The position numbers and the translations under genes are program-made. From Nocardia brasiliensis (GTDB lineage: Bacteria > Actinomycetota > Actinomycetes > Mycobacteriales > Mycobacteriaceae), in contig NZ_CP046171.1 of assembly GCF_011801125.1 (NCBI RefSeq), forward strand, positions 1,922,001-1,986,000: 64,000 nt of DNA. The letters run 5' to 3'. The stretch's first letter is position 1; the number at the start of each line of letters is the position of its first letter. A model generated the notes under the pieces. The model saw only the letters and a program-made list of their open reading frames with translations, did no database searches and was not told the DNA's origin. Below are positions 9,297 to 18,054 of the stretch, one piece after another.

Positions 9297-9782
9297 TCAC
9301 GCCTGCGCGAGCTGCTCGCGCAGGCGATCCAGGTACGGGCGCTGGCCCGCGCCGAGCTTGTCGCGCGCGGTGGTGAGATCGAACCAGTCGGCGCGGTCGA
9401 TCTCCGGAAAGGTGGCCTGCTTCCCGGAGCGAGGCGGCCATTCCATCTCGAAGGTGCCCGGCACCATGTCGGTGAGATCGAGGTCGGCCTCGACGGCCCA
9501 GACGGTGAGGGTCTTCTTGCCTCGGCCGCTGCTGTAGCGCACGTCGCCGAGCGCGATCCACTCGCCCGGTGGCACGAAAAGCCCTAGCTCCTCGTGGAAT
9601 TCGCGGCTCGCGGCGGCCCTGGCGTCCTCCAGCTCCGGCTCGTACTCGCCCTTCGGGATGGACCACGCGCCGTTGTCCTTGCGCGCGAAGAACGGGCCAC
9701 CCATGTGCCCGAGCAACACCTCGATCGTCTCGTCGTTCGTCCGCCGGAACAGCAGCACGCCGGCACTGGTCTTATCCGTCAC
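9297..9782 (-). CDS. NUDIX hydrolase
   Basis: A 161-residue protein with the Nudix box beginning GEYEPELEDARAAASREFHE and continuing ELGL (the GX5EX7REUXEEXGU pattern). The N-terminus is TSAGVLLFRR. The C-terminus (EIDRADWFDL) matches small NUDIX pyrophosphatases of the YffH/DUF type. It hydrolyses a nucleoside-diphosphate-linked substrate that cannot be specified. The start is GTG 9782, which overlaps the sigma-factor stop (9772) by 11 bp and implies translational coupling. It is the last gene of the 12741-9297 operon. Confidence 0.85.
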   Translation of the reverse strand: MTDKTSAGVLLFRRTNDETIEVLLGHMGGPFFARKDNGAWSIPKGEYEPELEDARAAASREFHEELGLFVPPGEWIALGDVRYSSGRGKKTLTVWAVEADLDLTDMVPGTFEMEWPPRSGKQATFPEIDRADWFDLTTARDKLGAGQRPYLDRLREQLAQA

Positions 9783-11094
9783 CCTCGCAGTCTGCCCGCA
9801 CCTGCCCGTCGCATGACACCCGGCGCCCGCGCATGTCGGCGCACGCCTGGCGCAGGCGGGCGGCGCGCAGGGTGAGATAGCGGTGTTCGGGGACACTATG
9901 CGTGCGGTCCGCGGCGGCGAGGTAGGCGGCGATCGCGGCCTCGGGATCGCCTGCCATCTCGTGCAAATGGGCGCGGACGGCGTCGAGCCGGTGGCTGCCT
10001 GCGAGGCGGTCGCCGAGGGTGTCGACCAGGGCGAGACCAGCGTCGGGGCCCTGCACCATCGCCAGCGCGACCGCTCGATTCAAAGTCACCACCGGGTTGT
10101 CCGAGAGCCGGTCCAACAGGTCGTACAGGGTGAGGATCTTGGCCCAGTCGGTGTCCTCGGCGGTCCGCGCCTGCGCGTGCAGTACCGCGATGGCCGCTTG
10201 GATCTGGTACGGCCCACCGAGCCCCGCGGTCAGCGTGCCGGTCGTCAGCGTGACGCCCTCGACGATCTGCGCGCGGTCCCACAGCGCCCGGTTCTGTTCG
10301 GCCAGCGGGATCAGTTCGCCGTGCGCGCCGGTGCGGGCCGCGCGCCGGGCATCGGTCAGCAGCATCAACCCGAGCAGGCCGGTGACCTCGGTATCCGTCG
10401 GTAGCAGCCGATGCACCATGCGGGCCAGCCGGATCGCCTCACCGGAAAGGTCCGTGCGGTGCAGTTCCGGACCCGACGTGCTGGTATTGCCCTCGTTGAA
10501 GATCAGATACAGCACGTGCAACACCGCGGCGAGCCGCTCGCGCCACTGCGCCGAATCCGGGTCCGCCGTCGCCGCGAACGGCCGGTCCAGTGTCGCCAGC
10601 TTCGCCTTGGCGCGCGTGATCCGTTGCGCCATCGTCGTTTCCGGTAGCAGGAAGGCCCGCGCGATCTCCGCCGTGCGCAATCCGCCGACCGCGCGCAGCG
10701 TCAGCGCCACCGCGCTGGCGCTCGACAGCGCCGGATGGCAGCAGAGCAGGAACATGGCCAGCGTGTCGTCCTGGTCGATCGGCCTGGCATCGATCACGTC
10801 GCGGTCGAATGCCGTTGTCTCCCTGCGTCGCCGGGCTACCTCGGCGCGCACCGCGTCGGCCATCCGGCGCTGTGCCACCTGGATCAGCCAGCCGCGCGGA
10901 TTATCCGGAAGACCCTCGACGGGCCACTGCGTCGCGGCGGCGACCATGGCCTCCTGCAGCGCGTCCTCCGCGGTATCGAAATCGCCGAAACGGCGGACCA
11001 GCGCACCGAGGACCTGTGGCGCCAACTCGCGCAACAGGTCCTCGGCCCTCGCCGGGAGCGGTGTGTCGTCGGGCACCGCTCGCCGGTTGGTCAC
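9772..11094 (-). CDS. ECF42-type RNA polymerase sigma factor with TPR-like C-terminal domain
   Basis: A 440-residue extracytoplasmic-function sigma factor. Sigma region 2 is near residues 15-80 (FGDFDTAEDALQEAMVAA), and region 4 near 125-170 (LRTAEIARAFLLPETTMAQRI). A long helical extension of about 250 residues (AGLGGPYQIQAAIAVLHAQA, NPVVTLNRAVALAMVQGPDA) is the DUF6596/TPR-like C-terminus of group ECF42. ECF42 factors have no anti-sigma factor and are encoded next to DGPF/YCII proteins, as here: the ATG overlaps the stop of the upstream DGPF gene by 4 bp. The inducing signal is unknown. Confidence 0.9.
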   Translation of the reverse strand: MTNRRAVPDDTPLPARAEDLLRELAPQVLGALVRRFGDFDTAEDALQEAMVAAATQWPVEGLPDNPRGWLIQVAQRRMADAVRAEVARRRRETTAFDRDVIDARPIDQDDTLAMFLLCCHPALSSASAVALTLRAVGGLRTAEIARAFLLPETTMAQRITRAKAKLATLDRPFAATADPDSAQWRERLAAVLHVLYLIFNEGNTSTSGPELHRTDLSGEAIRLARMVHRLLPTDTEVTGLLGLMLLTDARRAARTGAHGELIPLAEQNRALWDRAQIVEGVTLTTGTLTAGLGGPYQIQAAIAVLHAQARTAEDTDWAKILTLYDLLDRLSDNPVVTLNRAVALAMVQGPDAGLALVDTLGDRLAGSHRLDAVRAHLHEMAGDPEAAIAAYLAAADRTHSVPEHRYLTLRAARLRQACADMRGRRVSCDGQVRADCEGDG

Positions 11095-11492
11095 TGCTGG
11101 GTGGCCGGAGCGTGCATGACCGGTCGCACCTCGATGTATTCGCCGATCGGTTTACCACCCGGACCCGGGGCCGCCGAGGCTTGCGCGGCGATCTCGTAGG
11201 CTCGTTCCGGGCTTTCCACATCCACGATCCAGTACCCGGCCAAGAACTCTTTCGTCTCCGGGAACGGTCCGTCGGTCACCATCGGCGCGCTGCGGCCGTC
11301 GGAGCTGACGATGCGGGCTTCGGACGGACCGGCGAGCCCCTGCGCGTCTACCAGCTCACCCGACTTGGCCAGTTGCTCGCCGAGGGCGCGCTGAAAGTCT
11401 ATGTGCGCCTGGATCTCTTCGGGGGACCACTCGTTGATCGGTGTGTCGCAGTGGGCGGCGGAGCCGTAGGTCTTCAGCAGCATGTATTTCAT
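11091..11492 (-). CDS. YCII-related DGPF-domain protein
   Basis: A 133-residue protein carrying the diagnostic DGPF sequence (MVTDGPFPETKEFLAGYWIV) at about residue 70 in a ferredoxin-like YCII fold. These proteins are the usual genomic partners and transcriptional targets of ECF42 sigma factors. Their biochemical activity is not established. The gene starts 13 bp after the FAD-reductase stop and overlaps the sigma gene by 4 bp. Confidence 0.88.
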   Translation of the reverse strand: MKYMLLKTYGSAAHCDTPINEWSPEEIQAHIDFQRALGEQLAKSGELVDAQGLAGPSEARIVSSDGRSAPMVTDGPFPETKEFLAGYWIVDVESPERAYEIAAQASAAPGPGGKPIGEYIEVRPVMHAPATQQ

Positions 11493-11505
11493 CAGCGGGT
11501 CCGTA

Positions 11506-12741
11506 TCACAGTGGTTTCGAGGTGTCGGCGAGCGCGTCCGGGTCGACCGGTGCGCCGTCCAGGATCAATTCCTTGATGCGATCTGTCACGTCCCAGACGT
11601 TGACATTCATGCCCGCGAGGACGCGATTGTCCGCGTCCAGCCAGAACGCGACGAACTCGCGGCCCGCGACATCGCCGCGGGTGACCACCCGTGCGTAGTC
11701 GCCGGGCGCGGCGAAGCCGGTGTACTCCATGCCAAGGTCGTACTGGTCGGTGAAGAAGTAGGGCAGCCGGTCGTAGCTCGCCTGCTTGCCGAGCATGGTC
11801 GCGGCCGCGACGGCGGGCTGATTGAGCGCGTTCGCCCAGTGCTCGACTCGAATTCGGCGGCCGAGCACCGGATGCTGCTGCGCGGCGATGTCGCCGACCG
11901 CGACGATGTCCGGGTCGCTGGTGCGCAGGTGTTCGTCGACGAGCACGCCGCCGTCGACCGCGAGCCCGGCGGCCCGCGCCAACTCGATGTTCGGGCTGGC
12001 GCCCACCGCCACCAGCACCGCTTCGGCCTCGATGACGCTGCCGTCGCCGAGTCGCACGCCCGTGGCCAGATCGGTCGCGATGCCCTCGGTGGTGGTGATC
12101 GCGCTGACCTGCGCGCCGAGCCGCAGGTCGACCCCGTGCGCACGATGTAGGTCGGCGAACACCGCGCCCATCTCCGGGCCGAGCGCGCCGAGCAGCGGTT
12201 GCTCCGCGCTCTCGACGACGGTCACCGAGACGCCGGCACCGCGGGCCGCGGCCGCGACCTCGAGGCCGATCCAGCCCGCCCCGATGATCACGATGCGTTG
12301 CGTGGCGCCGGCGAAGAGCTCGATCAACGTGTCGGAGTCGTCGATGGTGCGCAGCGTGTACACATTGGGCGCGTCGGCGCCGGGCAGGGACAGGGTGCGC
12401 GGTGTCGATCCGGTGGCGAGGGCCAGCTTGTCGTAGGCGACGGAGGAGCCGTCCGGCAGCGTGACGGTCTTCGCGGCCGGGTCCAGGCCGGTCACCGTGG
12501 TGCCGAGGCGCAGATCGACATTGTGGTCGCGGTACCACTGGGCCGGATCGACGGTGAATTCGGCGAGCGCCTTCTTGCCGAGCAGGTGTTCCTTGGACAG
12601 CGGTGGTCGCTCGTACGGCAGGTGCCGCTCCGCGCCGAGTACGGTCAGTGGCCCAGGAAAATCGTTGGCGCGCAATGCTTCCGCCAGCTTCGCCGCGGCG
12701 AGCCCGCCGCCGACGATGACATAACGCTGCCCCGAACTCAT
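11506..12741 (-). CDS. FAD/NAD(P)-dependent ferredoxin (rubredoxin/rhodocoxin-type) reductase
   Basis: A 411-residue flavoprotein with two Rossmann motifs: [17 protein letters not shown] for FAD near residue 7 and [17 protein letters not shown] for NAD(P)H near 150. The second FAD contact is [10 protein letters not shown] near 285, followed by the C-terminal dimer domain. [10 protein letters not shown] is typical of reductases that feed 2Fe-2S ferredoxins or rubredoxin for P450s and oxygenases. No electron-acceptor gene is adjacent. It is the first gene of a four-gene minus-strand run ending with the NUDIX gene. Confidence 0.9.
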   Translation of the reverse strand: MSSGQRYVIVGGGLAAAKLAEALRANDFPGPLTVLGAERHLPYERPPLSKEHLLGKKALAEFTVDPAQWYRDHNVDLRLGTTVTGLDPAAKTVTLPDGSSVAYDKLALATGSTPRTLSLPGADAPNVYTLRTIDDSDTLIELFAGATQRIVIIGAGWIGLEVAAAARGAGVSVTVVESAEQPLLGALGPEMGAVFADLHRAHGVDLRLGAQVSAITTTEGIATDLATGVRLGDGSVIEAEAVLVAVGASPNIELARAAGLAVDGGVLVDEHLRTSDPDIVAVGDIAAQQHPVLGRRIRVEHWANALNQPAVAAATMLGKQASYDRLPYFFTDQYDLGMEYTGFAAPGDYARVVTRGDVAGREFVAFWLDADNRVLAGMNVNVWDVTDRIKELILDGAPVDPDALADTSKPL

Positions 12742-12918
12742 AGCGGACTCCTTGTCGAGAGGAAACCGGACTCCTGCGGCTCAACCCTAACCGGGCGGTG
12801 CGGGCCGTGGCGGAAAACGCCGCCGCGGACGGGAACGAATCGGCGCCCGCCGTGGTTGCTGGGTATAGCGGTTGGGGGGACACCGCCCCGACGAGCATGC
12901 GATTCGAGAGGACCCGCC

Positions 12919-13566
12919 GTGAGTGACAATGGCTCCACGAAAGATGTTGCCGACTTCTGGTTCGACCCGTTGTGCCCCTGGTGCTGGATCACCTCCCGCT
13001 GGATTCTCGAGGTCGAGCAGGTCCGCGACATCGAGGCGCGATTCCACGTGATGAGCCTGTCGGTGCTGAACGAGAACAAAGAGGGCCTGCCCGAGCAGTA
13101 CAAGGAACTGCTTGCCACCGGCTGGGGGCCGGTGCGCGTCGCCATCGCCGCCGCCCAGGAGCACGGCGAGAAGGTGCTGTTGCCGCTCTACACGGCGATG
13201 GGCAGCCGGATCCACGACCGCCGCGCCGAATACGAACGGGACTCGCGCGCCGAATCGCTGGCCGCGGTGATCGCCGACGCGCTGGCCGAGGTCGGCCTGC
13301 CCGCCGAGCTGGCCAAGGCCGCCGAGAGCACCGACTACGACGAGGCTCTGCGCAAGAGCCACCACGCGGGCATGGACAAGGTCGGCCCGGATGTCGGCAC
13401 CCCGACCATCCACATCAACGGCACCGCGTTCTTCGGTCCGGTGCTGTCGCGGATCCCGCGTGGCGAGCAGGCGGGCAAGCTGTGGGACGCGGCGGTGACG
13501 CTGGCCGACTACCCGCACTTCTTCGAACTCAAGCGCACCCGCGACGAGGATCCCGCGTTCGACTGA
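12919..13566 (+). CDS. DsbA-family mycothiol-dependent oxidoreductase (Rv2466c-like)
   Basis: A 215-residue thioredoxin-fold protein with CPWC at about residues 18-21 ([17 protein letters not shown]), a cis-Pro segment [16 protein letters not shown] near 170 and a helical insertion between them. CPWC plus this length matches the actinobacterial Rv2466c group, described as mycothiol-dependent reductases that also activate nitro-prodrugs. The start is GTG 12919 with a GAGAGGA site directly upstream. The frame stays open far upstream but without conserved sequence. It diverges from the FAD-reductase operon. Confidence 0.88.
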   Translation: MSDNGSTKDVADFWFDPLCPWCWITSRWILEVEQVRDIEARFHVMSLSVLNENKEGLPEQYKELLATGWGPVRVAIAAAQEHGEKVLLPLYTAMGSRIHDRRAEYERDSRAESLAAVIADALAEVGLPAELAKAAESTDYDEALRKSHHAGMDKVGPDVGTPTIHINGTAFFGPVLSRIPRGEQAGKLWDAAVTLADYPHFFELKRTRDEDPAFD

Positions 13567-13577
13567 GCGAACAGCAA

Positions 13578-13608
13578 CGGGTGCCGCGGGACAGTGCCGC
13601 GGCACCCG
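13578..13608. terminator. Bidirectional terminator between DsbA-like and M48 genes
   Basis: A perfect 12-bp stem (13578-13589 with 13597-13608) with a 7-nt loop (gacagtg) is followed by TTCGCT. It fills the 46-bp gap between convergent genes. Confidence 0.75.
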
Positions 13609-13612
13609 TTCG

Positions 13613-14668
13613 CTATTGGACCGGCTTCGGTGGGAACGCCGGAGTCTGACCGTACGAATTCGGATACGCGGGCGGCGCGCCGGTCCAGGCCGGCGGGCTC
13701 GGCCGGAACCAGAGCTTGCCGTGCCTGCTGCGGTCCCGCAGCGCCCACATCCGCCAGGTCAGCACTGGATGCGAGGACATGGCGTTGACCACCCAGACGA
13801 AGAAGCCCTTCTCCGAGGCGGCCCGATCGGCCATCTCGTCGAAGCCGACCAGCGTGTTCAGATACTTGCCCGCGGCCAGCGTGCCCATCGCGGCGGGCGC
13901 GCCGGTGTGCCGGTTGCAGTAGCCGTGGTTGTCGGCGGTGTACTCCTGCGCGCGGATCAGCGAGTTGCCCAGCAGCGGCAGGAACGGGACGAGGAACATG
14001 CCGAGCTGGCGCCAGTAGGACGTGTGGCCCGCCGCGATGTGCCCGACCTCGTGCCCGATGATGAACGCGAGCGCGTCGGGTTCACGCGCCGCGCCGCCGA
14101 TCTCGAACAGGTCGCTGTACACCGCGACATAGCGGCGGAACCCGTGCCCGCTGGCGAACGCGTTGATCTGACCGTTGCCGAGCACCACGTAGGCGTCGGG
14201 CACCTTGGTCATGCCGAACCGGGCGGCGGCCTCGGCGACCATCCGGTAACCCTCGGGGAACTGGGTCGGCGACATGCGCACCCCGTTGACCCGCTGGGTC
14301 GAGTAGGCGAGGCCGCGACCGAGCCACAGCAGCAGCGGTGCGGAGACCAACAGCAGCACGTACTCGTTGTCACTGCCGGTCACCAGCAGCAGCACCGCGA
14401 TCGCATACGCGATCACGGTCAGCGTGACGATCACGATGAGCATCGGGATCTCCCAGCTGTGCCTGGCCGGCATGCCGAACGGCGAGAGGCCACGCGGTTG
14501 CTGCTGGGGCGGCGGTGGCGGAGGTACCGGCGCGCCGGGATACGCGCCGTAGAGTGCCGGCGGCGGCGGGGAGCCGTAGGGCGCGTTCGGTACCTGCGCC
14601 CACCCGGCCGAGGCATACGGGTCGGCCTGCTGGCCCGTCTGTGGGGGCTGGGGATCGTGCGGCTGCAT
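13613..14668 (-). CDS. Membrane-associated M48-family zinc metalloprotease
   Basis: A 351-residue protein. Residues 1-65 are a cytosolic Pro/Gln/Tyr-rich tail (PPPPPPQQQPRG). Two transmembrane helices span about 72-115 (IPMLIVIVTLTVIAYAIAVL and VLLLVSAPLLLWLGRGLAY). The peptidase domain has HEVGH near residue 207 and the third zinc ligand Glu in RAQEYTAD, with another hydrophobic segment between. It resembles HtpX-like quality-control proteases. Members degrade damaged membrane proteins; specific targets are unknown. It converges on the DsbA-like gene and diverges from rpiB. Confidence 0.85.
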   Translation of the reverse strand: MQPHDPQPPQTGQQADPYASAGWAQVPNAPYGSPPPPALYGAYPGAPVPPPPPPQQQPRGLSPFGMPARHSWEIPMLIVIVTLTVIAYAIAVLLLVTGSDNEYVLLLVSAPLLLWLGRGLAYSTQRVNGVRMSPTQFPEGYRMVAEAAARFGMTKVPDAYVVLGNGQINAFASGHGFRRYVAVYSDLFEIGGAAREPDALAFIIGHEVGHIAAGHTSYWRQLGMFLVPFLPLLGNSLIRAQEYTADNHGYCNRHTGAPAAMGTLAAGKYLNTLVGFDEMADRAASEKGFFVWVVNAMSSHPVLTWRMWALRDRSRHGKLWFRPSPPAWTGAPPAYPNSYGQTPAFPPKPVQ

Positions 14669-14799
14669 GAAGTGAACTCTATTCAGTTGCTGGGAACCGG
14701 TGGTGCCGCGGCGGCGTGCGGACCTCGGTCCGCCGCGCGCACGGCGTATCTCTCGATTCGCGGCAGCCGCCCCCGGCGTTAATCGAGGCGCCTGACAGA

Positions 14800-15282
14800 A
14801 TGCCTGCCATGCGCGTATACCTCGGTGCCGACCATGCCGGTTTCGAACTCAAGAATCTTGTCAAGGACCATCTGGAAAAGGCGGGCCACGAGGTGGTCGA
14901 CTGCGGCGCGCTCGAGTACGACGCGCTCGACGACTACCCGGCCTTCTGCATCGAAGCGGCCCGCCGCACCGTCGCCGACCCCGGCAGCCTCGGGCTGGTC
15001 TTCGGTGGCAGCGGCAACGGCGAGCAGATCGCCGCGAACAAGGTGCCCGGCGCCCGCTGCGCCCTGACCTGGAGCGTGGAGACCGCCAAGCTGGCCCGCC
15101 AGCACAACAACGCTCAGCTGGCCGGCATCGGCGGCCGCATGCACTCCACCGAAGAGGCGCTCGCCATCGTGGACGCCTTCATCACGACCCCGTGGTCGGA
15201 AGAGGAGCGCCACCAGCGTCGCATCGACATCCTGGCCGAGTACGAGAAGTCCGGCGACGCACCGGCGGTCCCCGCGTACTGA
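14800..15282 (+). CDS. rpiB: Ribose-5-phosphate isomerase B
   Basis: A 160-residue enzyme interconverting ribose-5-phosphate and ribulose-5-phosphate in the non-oxidative pentose phosphate pathway. It has MRVYLGADHAGFELKNL at the N-terminus, the phosphate/anion segment GGSGNGEQIAANKVPGARCA, and the HNNAQLAGIGGRMH motif. The actinobacterial active-site base is a Glu (GEQIAANK), as seen. ATG 14800 gives MPAMRVYL, matching the length of the mycobacterial protein; ATG 14809 is an alternative. It lies 12 bp before the glycosylase gene, so the two are probably one transcript. Confidence 0.94.
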   Translation: MPAMRVYLGADHAGFELKNLVKDHLEKAGHEVVDCGALEYDALDDYPAFCIEAARRTVADPGSLGLVFGGSGNGEQIAANKVPGARCALTWSVETAKLARQHNNAQLAGIGGRMHSTEEALAIVDAFITTPWSEEERHQRRIDILAEYEKSGDAPAVPAY

Positions 15283-15294
15283 CGCAGACCGGCT

Positions 15295-16107
15295 GTGCCT
15301 GAAGGACATACGCTGCACCGACTCGCGAAGCTGCACCAGCGGCGGCTCGCGGGCGGTGTGGTGCGCGTATCGAGCCCGCAGGGCAAGTTCGCCGCCGGTG
15401 CCGCCCAGGTGGACGGGCACCTGCTGACCAAGGCCGAGGCGTGGGGCAAACACCTGTTGCACCACTACGATTCGGGCCTGGTCGTGCACGTGCACCTCGG
15501 GTTGTACGGCAAGTTCTACGATTTCGAGCTGCCGATGGGGGAGCCGGTCGGGCAGGTGCGCATGCGCATGCTCGGCGCACCCGACGGGCAGCCCGGCTTC
15601 GGCACCGACCTGCGCGGCCCCACCGCGTGCGAAGTACTGCTGCCGCCGGAGGTTTCGGCGCTGACCGACCGGCTCGGCCCCGACCCGCTGCGGCGCGGTG
15701 CCGACCCCGAGCGCGCGTTCGCCCGGCTGCACCGTTCGCAGCGCCCGATCGGCGCGCTGCTGATGGACCAGAAGGTGGTCGCCGGGGTAGGCAACGTCTA
15801 CCGGGCGGAACTGCTGTTCCGCCACAACATTTCGCCGTTCCGGCCGGGAGCCACGCTCTCAGCGGCCGAGTGGGACGCGATGTGGGTCGACCTGGTCGCG
15901 TTGATGAAGGTGGGTGTGCGCGTCGGCAAGATGATCGTCGTGCGCCCCGAAGACGATCACGGGGAGCCCTCCTACGCCCCCGACCGCCCCCGCACCTACG
16001 TCTACCGTCGCCAGGGCGCCCCCTGCCGCCACTGCGGCACCCCCATCGCCCACGCCGTCATGGAAGCCCGAAACCTCTTCTGGTGCCCCACCTGCCAACT
16101 TCGTTGA
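15295..16107 (+). CDS. nei2: Fpg/Nei-family DNA glycosylase (Nei2 type)
   Basis: A 270-residue base-excision repair glycosylase/AP lyase. After the GTG-encoded initiator, PEGHT supplies the N-terminal Pro nucleophile and Glu. The H2TH region is KVVAGVGNVYRAELLFRHNI. The C-terminal zinc finger is CRHCGTP with CPTC, separated by 16 residues. The PEGHT start and finger spacing are those of Nei-type enzymes removing oxidised pyrimidines. It sits next to rpiB as in mycobacteria. GTG 15295 is fixed by the need for Pro at position 2. Confidence 0.93.
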   Translation: MPEGHTLHRLAKLHQRRLAGGVVRVSSPQGKFAAGAAQVDGHLLTKAEAWGKHLLHHYDSGLVVHVHLGLYGKFYDFELPMGEPVGQVRMRMLGAPDGQPGFGTDLRGPTACEVLLPPEVSALTDRLGPDPLRRGADPERAFARLHRSQRPIGALLMDQKVVAGVGNVYRAELLFRHNISPFRPGATLSAAEWDAMWVDLVALMKVGVRVGKMIVVRPEDDHGEPSYAPDRPRTYVYRRQGAPCRHCGTPIAHAVMEARNLFWCPTCQLR

Positions 16108-16149
16108 ACTGTCTGGTGAGGGTATGGCTCCCTCTACTACCGTGAGTAT

Positions 16150-16168
16150 GGCGGTATACTGGCGGTAT
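16150..16168 (+). promoter_or_regulatory. Repeated GGCGGTAT element at the vapBC start
   Basis: Two direct copies of GGCGGTAT (16150-16157 and 16161-16168) are spaced 11 bp apart, with an inverted TACCG half-site just upstream (near 16138). The second copy overlaps the antitoxin start codon. Such placement suits autorepression by the antitoxin-toxin complex, which is inference from how VapBC operons are usually controlled. Confidence 0.5.
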
Positions 16169-16382
16169 GTCCGATATGACCACCATAAAAGTACCCAAGG
16201 CGGTCCGAGATCGCCTGCTCGAGGTCGCCGCATCGAAAGGGCTGACGTTGGGCCAGGCGCTCGATCATCTACTCGGCGAGGTCGGTGTACGGCCGAAGCC
16301 GACAGTGGGGGGTTATCGCAGCCAGCGGCCGCTTTCGGCCGAGGAGATCGATCGAGAACTCGGCGCGGGTTTCGGGGCCTAG
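16167..16382 (+). CDS. vapB: VapB-type antitoxin
   Basis: A 71-residue protein. The N-terminal MTTIKVPKAVRDRLLEVA with SKGLTLGQALDHLLGE is a ribbon-helix-helix DNA-binding half, and the C-terminal RPLSAEEIDRELGAGF is the toxin-binding tail. It is immediately followed by a PIN-domain gene with no gap, the standard order for a VapBC pair. ATG 16167 or the in-frame ATG 16176 could be the start; the repeated operator overlaps both. Confidence 0.85.
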   Translation: MSDMTTIKVPKAVRDRLLEVAASKGLTLGQALDHLLGEVGVRPKPTVGGYRSQRPLSAEEIDRELGAGFGA

Positions 16383-16808
16383 ATGACGATAATTGTCGAC
16401 ACGAGCGCAATCCTCGCTTTGTTCGACGAGGCGTACGCCGAACATCGGAAACTCGCGCAAATCATCGCTGAAGCCAATGAGCGACTTGTGGTTTCACCGA
16501 TGGTTGTCGCGGAGGCGGACTACCTGCTCTACACCCGGCTCGGGTCCCGCGCGGCGCACGATTTCGCCTCCGATGTGGCCGGGGGCGCATATGACCTTGC
16601 GGCGTGGACATCCAACCATCATGCTGCGGCTCTGACCATTCTCGACCGATACAGCCAGGACTACATCGGGATCGCCGACGCCTCGAATGTGGTTATCGCC
16701 GATCGGGAACGCACCAACCGGATCATGACGCTCGACCAGCGCCATTTTCGGACGCTACGTCCATTGTGGGGTTTTGACAGCTTCGTTCTCTTGCCGTATG
16801 CCTCCTAG
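16383..16808 (+). CDS. vapC: VapC-type PIN-domain ribonuclease toxin
   Basis: A 141-residue PIN-domain protein. Acidic metal-binding residues are visible: Asp in TIIVDTSAILALFD, Glu in VVAEADYLL, Asp in YIGIADASNVVIADRE and Asp in IMTLDQRHF. VapC toxins cleave tRNA or rRNA when the antitoxin is lost; the target cannot be read here. The ATG directly abuts the antitoxin stop. Base composition is slightly lower in GC than the neighbours, and decayed sequence follows, which suggests an accessory insertion after nei2. Confidence 0.87.
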   Translation: MTIIVDTSAILALFDEAYAEHRKLAQIIAEANERLVVSPMVVAEADYLLYTRLGSRAAHDFASDVAGGAYDLAAWTSNHHAAALTILDRYSQDYIGIADASNVVIADRERTNRIMTLDQRHFRTLRPLWGFDSFVLLPYAS

Positions 16809-16872
16809 GCGAATAATTCCGGCCTGGTGGGCCTGGTGAAGGCGGACTTGCGACGCTGTCGTGCCCATGCTA

Positions 16873-17800
16873 CTACGCGGGTACGTAGATGCCGTCTTTG
16901 GTGATACCCAGGTACTTGTCCACCCAGATCGGTGCGATCAAGGGGGCATCGGGCAGATCCTGGCCGGAACTCGCATCCAGCGAGACCGCCTGTTTCCTGT
17001 TGCCGCCAGTAGTTCCGTAAAGTATTCCATGGTATGCCCCGCTGATTTCGGGGGCTACCCGGCTGTTGTCGGAGGACAGTTGCCACGTCGTCCGGTTGGG
17101 GGAGCGGGTGTCGATCGAGATGATTCGTCCATTCGCGATCTTCTCCTGGCATGCGAGCGTTGTGAATTGATCGAATACACAATCCAGCCGGGGTTCAGGT
17201 CACCATTGGTTTTTGCTTTTTCGGTGTAGAGCGCTGTTCCGGAGGTAGGATCGAGGACACCATGCCCCTGCCGACATGGCCCGAAGGAATTTGTCCTTCT
17301 TCCACCGGATCTGCTTCGTTTGCCGATCTACCACCCACGTCGCCGCCAAGCCGTCGGCCCATCCACAAAAGTCGTCTCAGCTGCGGAAATTACGATTTCA
17401 TCGTTCACTCCGACGATTCTGAGTTGGCTCATTGGTGACGAACCGATATCGACGATGCTGTTCCAGCGCGGGGTTCCAGACGCTGGGTCGACAGCGAAAT
17501 CTCTAGAGATCGCTAGTCTCGCGCGGTTCCGCCGGCCTCGCGTACGCCGCCGAACGCGGTGATCAGCAGATCGCCGGATCGCATCGGAGCCGCTGGGCTC
17601 CAACCGCCGCCGGTGCCCCATCCCAATTGCGTGACAGCTGTGTCCTGGCTGTCCACTGCTGCTCGTCACCGGAAGGAGCGATAGCCGCGAGAATTCCTGC
17701 GCCGGAGGCGCAGTAGACGAGACCGTCGCCGAGCAGCGTGTCGCACAACTGTCCCTGCATCATCGCATGCTGCGAGCTGGTAGTGGTCGAGATCGGCACC
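16873..17800 (-). pseudogene. PQQ-like beta-propeller protein, multiply frameshifted
   Basis: Read on the minus strand, successive pieces in different frames make one propeller-like protein. From 5' to 3' they are GDGLVYCASGAGILAAIAPS, then WSPAAPMRSGDLLITAFGGV, then DPASGTPRWNSIVDIG, then ATWVVDRQTKQIRWKKDKF, then VLDPTSGTALYTEKAK, and last ANGRIISIDTRSPNRTTWQL running to DGIYVPA and a TAG at 16873. The repeated D-x-x-S/T-G-x-x-x-W pattern is that of PQQ/WD-like blades. At least four frame changes and an in-frame stop are needed, so it cannot encode a full protein. The 5' limit is uncertain. It may once have been a lipoprotein or kinase sensor domain. The 17801-18054 spacer holds nothing recognisable. 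Confidence 0.6.
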
Positions 17801-18054
17801 GAGGGCGTCGACTGCTCGGCGCACCTGGACCAACCGCCGCAGGCCCGATTCGGTTCTCAACCTGGGTGTCTAGCGGCTTCGGTTGTGAAAGCTATTGCTG
17901 TGCACAATAACCGGCCTCGACCCGGCGGCGGCCTCGGCCCCGCTGCTTCGGTTGCCGAACTCAGTGTGGGCACAGGTGAGCACCTCGGCGCGTTACGTAG
18001 CAACACCCTGCCTGCTGGGTCAAGTCTTCGCTCTGGTGGAGCGACACGGCCGGG

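Noticed and set aside
16861..17229. Plus-strand frame beginning MPMLLRGYVDAVFGDTQVLV
   Set aside because: The minus strand gives a coherent beta-propeller sequence over the same bases; the plus frame has no motif.
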